NCBI GenBank assembly: GCA_950295325.1
Contig: OX485803.1
Span: forward strand, 69,267,554 to 69,331,553
Reading direction: 5' to 3'
DNA from: Polytrichum commune
Taxonomy: Eukaryota; Streptophyta; Polytrichopsida; Polytrichales; Polytrichaceae
DNA: 64,000 nt
This document shows positions 59,835-64,000 of the stretch, piece after piece; position 1 is the stretch's first letter; each line of letters opens with the position of its first letter. The notes beneath the pieces were generated by a model, which saw only the letters and a program-made list of their open reading frames with translations, searched no databases and was not told the DNA's origin. Position numbers and translations under genes: made by a program.

Positions 59835-61091
59835 CTACTTTTTAACCAAAGGGTGAGTCAAGAGTCCGCTTTCTAGGACTAGCTTGACCTCGTTGAAGCT
59901 AAAGGTAGGCGCGTGAATGAAAAGGTCGGCCTCGGGATCACGGTGGCAAACCTTCAAAATGATGAAGTAAACATGCTTGCAATAAGAGAATTTGGTCCTC
60001 CCTCGAAACTTAGTCATCGTCTTCCTGAATGCAGGGCAAGTGCAACCCATGAAAGAGCTAATGGTAACCTGGTACTGTGTGATGGCAGGAGGAACACCCG
60101 AATCCAGCCCGATGATGCAACCATGGCCTGGATGAGGTATCATAGTGATGGAACGGAGGCAAGCTTTGAGGGAGTCAGAGGAGGCCATGGAGAGTCGTTG
60201 CGCCGGATTTGGGCGAGTGACAGTGCGTTTGACCATCTTGCCGTCTCTCTTGCCAGGGTAACAGTCTGCTTCTGCAGGAACGGGCACCGCGCTGAGATTT
60301 GTAGGCGGCGGGGCAGAAGAGAAGAGACGTCTTGGAGAGACCGGTTTCTTATGCGGGAGTTGGAATCCAACCACTTCAAGGGCAAGAATTTCAGTGAGCT
60401 TGAGGTTTGTGCCTAGCTTCACCGGCCAAACATCTGGTATTGGGGACATTTCATGATCTGCAGAGTGCTTAGCAACCCATTTGCGCCTTGTGCCCTTCAC
60501 ACATCTGTCAATGTCGTCGGAGCAGAAGAAGAATTCTGTCCTCTCTGATACATTCTTGCGTATATTAGTCCAAACTCCAGTGTAGGTGGGCGTGGCGGTC
60601 GAATTGGTGCCCCTCACAATTCTCTCACTACACTTCTTCTTTGTGACAGCTCTCTGGGCCCAACAACACTTTGCGGAGGTCTTGGGAAGTCTTGATATGT
60701 GCCACTCCTTGACGTTAACCTTTGTCTCTTCAACAACCCCCTCGTTCGGTGGGGACGCAGGGATGCTCTCAGGCTCAGGCTCAAGGGGGTGAACGTCTTG
60801 GACATGCGTATCAACTTTAGTATCTTCTTCTAGAATGATGGGCATCTGCACAGGACGAGCCCTCACAGCACGTCCTGAACCTCTTGGATGTGAGAAATTT
60901 ACCTTGTCAGGTCGATGAGACTCCTCTTCAGCTCCAAAAGGTAGATCTGCTTTCCGCTTTGTGGACCCGAATACCTCTTCTCCAGCCATGCGAGGCTCAC
61001 GGGTACAAAACTCTTCTACTCCAGGCATGTCCAGCATGGGGTCTTCAAGCACTAAGGGATTACCTGTTTGCTTTGCCCTGCGTTCTGCCAT
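59835..61091 (-). pseudogene. Transposase C-terminal part with SWIM domain
   Basis: This is the longest intact frame of the element, 418 codons. It begins inside the protein (MAERRAKQTGNPLVLEDP) because the stop at 61179-61181 cuts it off from the catalytic core. The middle is variable and basic. The SWIM motif CxC..CxH lies at about residues 350-375. MULE transposases often end in such a finger, thought to bind DNA. Confidence 0.7.
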
Positions 61092-61497
61092 CCTGAGTTT
61101 GAGCTCTTTCTTTGTAGGGCCTGTTCCGCCGACGTCACCTTTCAGGAACTGGTAGTAATTGACAACCTGTAGGAAGCCTCAAACAAAGTCGTCCACTGTA
61201 GCCACGTAGAGGTCGCCACCGCTGTTTCCAGACGCTTGAAGCCACTTGTTGTGTAGTGTTTCGGCGAGATTACATGAAGGCATTTCTGCTAGTTCTTCTT
61301 CTAAAAATTTCTGCGAGTACATAGTGGAAGTAGTTAGAGATTAGAGAAAAGTTGTTTCAGATTAGATAACTGCTAAAAGAAGGAAAAAAAATGAAATGTT
61401 TTGGGGAAACATACCCCGGTCATGAAGCCTCCCCATTGGCGATAACGGTAGTGCCAGAATGCAAGCCAGAGCTCTAGTTTGTTTAGTGCCATCTCTG

Positions 61498-62856
61498 TCA
61501 CTGCCCCGGCGGGCCAGCGGATACCCACCATGCACGTAGCCTGTGGTACAAACTCTCCGCTTCGTCCATGGTCCTCGCGGTCCTATATTGGTGGCACATC
61601 TTTTTGTGTTGCTCCCGGAGTTCTTCGGGAATGTGCTTCTCGGAATACTTAACCATAGACTGGGTCCAGTGAAACTGACAAGTTCTCTCCCGGTCGTCCA
61701 TGCGGTCCTCTTTCTTCCCGTTGCCATATACAACCCGAACTGCATTCCAGTTGGCCTGGGCGCTGTCGGCCATGAAACCCTTGAAGTTGGGCTCGACGAC
61801 GCCATTTCTTACCATGACAACATTGAGATTCTTCCAGAAAACGATCTGGGCCTCAGAGTCCTCGGATTGCATATCACAGCTTGCAATGGTCATAACACGG
61901 CAATACGTGGAGTCATACACGTGGCATGCCATTGTGGTCCATTGTCTTACCTGTTTGACATGGTCGAACATCATCCAGGCATTCTCCAAATCTTCGCCGG
62001 GCTGCATACGCTTCACCAAGTCTACCCCACTACCATGTCCGACTTCCGACATCTTGAAGACAAAAACCTTGTCAAGATCAGCCCCTTGACCTGGAAATTT
62101 GTTCTCCTGAACAAAGGCCTATAAATTGATTCCACGGAGTTTGGTGATAGAGTCCATGACACCATACCTTCTCAGGAAACGGAAGCTCATGACCTTGTTG
62201 CGGATGTTTGGAGAAGCCATGTCCTTGCATCGGTCAAATACAGGAACAAGCTCCTCAAAAGTCAGCTTCTTTGGTGGCGCGTCCTCAGGTTGAAGAAGAT
62301 AGTTGCCAATTAGAACCTTGCTAGCCTCCAACACCACTGCGCTCTTGGTAGCTTGGGGAGTCTTATCGATCTGCTCTTCAATTAGGCCACTGATCTCAGC
62401 CTTAGTGTCTCTGTAGTCGCCCACCTTGACTGGGTGATCATGAGTTTCTAGGTGGATACATGCTCTTGTTTGGTTGCTTTTGGCAACCACATAATAAATC
62501 TTAGCTCCACATGTAGCAATACATGCAGGGGGTTCTTTACATACCTTGCAAACAAGTGTAGACTCAGTTGGGGGTGTTTGATCCACTACAAAGGCTTGGA
62601 GGGTATAACCTTCAAACTCTGTCTCGTTGACTTGGAAGATGCGAGGTCGGCGGTTCAGATAGTCGCACTCCTGGTTGTTGCAGCGCAGGTGTCCAACGCA
62701 GGCGGAATAACGGAAGGACAAACCAAAGTCATTTGTGATGTTGGTGGTGATGGTCTTCGTCCACACATGGCCGTCGTAACGCTTGTCCATTCCCTGCATT
62801 GACTTGGCCTGTGACCGTGTCACCAGGGGGTGGCAACTCAAATATGACGGCCCCAT
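61498..62856 (-). pseudogene. Transposase catalytic core, interrupted
   Basis: Two frames, 62856-62119 and 62100-61498, are separated by a short intron or break between 62119 and about 62100; an acceptor-like tgttcag precedes GAGAACAAATTTCC. They contain the Cys-rich segment LRCNNQECDYL, the Asp of VYDST, the Asp of FMADSAQANW and CQFH. The third catalytic acid cannot be placed with confidence. Confidence 0.65.
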
Positions 62857-63141
62857 CGAACACAGCAGGAAGATATTGTACTTTGTCGTGTCTAATCACT
62901 GAGTAATCTAATTTTTTAAGAATATTTGTTTTCCCGGCCTTCGTGCAAGTCGTTTTAGCAATGGAAATATGCTAACAGTCTCTTGCGACAAAGGATATAC
63001 TTTAGGAGCATTCCCACTAACTATAACCTGAGGCGGGGGCTTGGTGGGACTGCCCTCTTCATATGAAGAAAGTGTAATTACAGACTGAACTCTAACGTTT
63101 TCTACAATTGGCGTCTCGAGACCGGGCTCGAGCTTGACCTA

Positions 63142-63519
63142 CACATCACGAGGCAAAAGAGTTTGAATGGTGTAGGTAGAGGAACAACGAGGAGTGAGGA
63201 TCTCAGTAGACGCAACCATCTGAGAATCAGTGAGGCCATACACACGGTAACTACCTGGATTAAGACTCCAAAACAAATTATTGTTCTCATCTCGATGCGA
63301 TAACCGACCAATCGTGTGTGTAACATCTGACGTCAAATCGTCAAAAATATCTTCCTCAACACTAATAGTGTCCTCTCTGAAGTTGAACCGAAGATTTAGA
63401 CGTTGTGACGTCACGTAAGCTAGTCCGTCCTCTTCCATCCGAAATGTAAGTGGAACTCTCACTCCATGTGCATAGAGGACAACCATCCCCAACTCTCCTT
63501 TAGATGGAATATGAGCCAT
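63142..63519 (-). pseudogene. Transposase N-terminal part
   Basis: An open frame (MAHIPSKGELGMVVLYAHGV..) stops at TAG 63139-63141, but the same frame continues as VKLEPGLETP for about 65 more codons. The stop therefore looks like a point mutation. A longer upstream start (63681) is possible but adds only hydrophobic sequence without similarity. Confidence 0.45.
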
Positions 63520-64000
63520 GATGAGTGGAATGAGGATTTGCACTAAGAGGAAAATATGAAAGAGGATTCTCAACATTGTGGGCCATCTATTTATTACTAA
63601 TGTGCTGCCAACGACAACATGTGATGAACATGATCGATATGATGGATGAACTCTGAACGAAAGCCTCAATAATATTTTCAAATTAGTAACAGTTGTCCTT
63701 AAGTCTGAAAATGATGAATAACGTTGTCACGCTATATATAAATATAGCGTGGAAGTCATGGTATACATTCTACTCGACAACCAATTAAATGTGATTATTT
63801 AGCGCCGACTGAAAGCATGATTCATAACTAAGTCTAGAGATAGACTTGACATTTCAGGACATGAATAGAACGAATGACGAAGATCTAATTGGGCAATAAA
63901 TATAGGGTTATCCCTCATACGAACACCTATATACGATCTCGTGATACTCATCTCATTTGTTTTAGTATCATAAGTTATGGGCTTTCAAGTGCCATAAGAT
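63520..64000. other. Upstream flank of the transposase relic
   Basis: A palindromic TATA-containing stretch, CACGCTATATATAAATATAG at about 63729 with the complementary end TATAGCGTG, could have served as promoter on the minus strand. Nothing else was recognised. Confidence 0.3.

Larger units (their letters stand above)
59835..63519 (-). mobile_element. Decayed MULE-like transposon: transposase with C-terminal SWIM zinc finger
   Basis: Read on the minus strand. An N-terminal part (63519-63142, starting MAHIPSKG) is cut by an in-frame TAG at 63139-63141. The frame continues as KLEPGLETPIVENV to a frameshift near 62940. After another shift near 62830 comes a zinc-binding-like segment (LRCNNQECDYLNR, 62856-62119). 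The DDE-like core follows at about 62100-61500: VYDSTYCRV, CDMQSED, FMADSAQANWNAVRVVYG and CQFHWTQS (the MULE CxxH block). A shift near 61500 restores LAFWHYRYRQWGGFM. An intron at about 61310-61420 follows. The next exon has an in-frame TGA at 61179-61181. The last segment (61091-59835) ends in a SWIM finger (GCTCPAF..YCKHVYF). At least two nonsense changes and three frameshifts make it inactive. Confidence 0.75.

Noticed and set aside
1-64000. CRISPR arrays, bacterial operons, phage or other prokaryotic systems
   Set aside because: No regularly spaced short repeats or prokaryotic gene organisation; all recognised genes carry spliceosomal introns or plant-specific domains.

Overview
The window looks like nuclear DNA of a land plant, most likely a non-flowering one (bryophyte, lycophyte or fern). 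Five intron-bearing or plant-specific genes can be read by splicing: PHS1-type phosphatase, PTST/FLO6-type starch protein, plant MBD protein, MOS2-like G-patch protein and a P3B Mg2+-ATPase. A P3B pump of this bacterial MgtA type is not expected in flowering plants. The species cannot be named from the sequence alone.

Layout. Positions 940-7358 (+) hold a nearly complete PHS1 gene whose first exon(s) are missing. It converges with a ten-exon P3B-type Mg2+-transporting ATPase gene at 8725-14503 (-), which has a TATA-like promoter near 15055. From about 16.2 to 34.2 kb there is no recognisable protein gene. This stretch is built largely of small non-autonomous DNA transposons, many with readable terminal inverted repeats (TIRs) and target-site duplications (TSDs), plus one tRNA-type SINE. 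One cluster (16225-18350) is nested: an old MITE was split by two later insertions. A six-exon methyl-CpG-binding-domain (MBD10/11-like) gene lies at 34933-37797 (-), followed by tandem repeats (38.3-39.6 kb). A single-exon G-patch gene (MOS2/GPKOW-like but lacking the KOW half) is at 43200-43928 (-), with a strong foldback just beyond its stop. A five-exon CBM48/PTST-type gene is at 46797-50404 (+). The last 13 kb is again gene-poor: a ~250-bp tandem duplication, a decayed LINE fragment, a minisatellite and a decayed MULE-like transposase with a C-terminal SWIM zinc finger (59835-63519, -).

The genes are unrelated single-copy housekeeping or regulatory loci: microtubule/MAPK signalling, Mg2+ transport, chromatin, RNA processing and starch granule initiation. 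They are not an operon or a cluster. Exon joints were chosen from GT-AG signals (one GC-AG) plus reading-phase continuity. The joined ATPase, MBD and PTST models close without frameshift at 962, 478 and 555 residues.

I found no convincing new multi-gene system. The most noteworthy items are the plant P3B ATPase, the stop-free 132-bp intron in PHS1, the KOW-less MOS2-like gene with its adjacent foldback, the AT-hook in the MBD protein, and the nested MITE cluster, for which a related copy shows the uninterrupted site.
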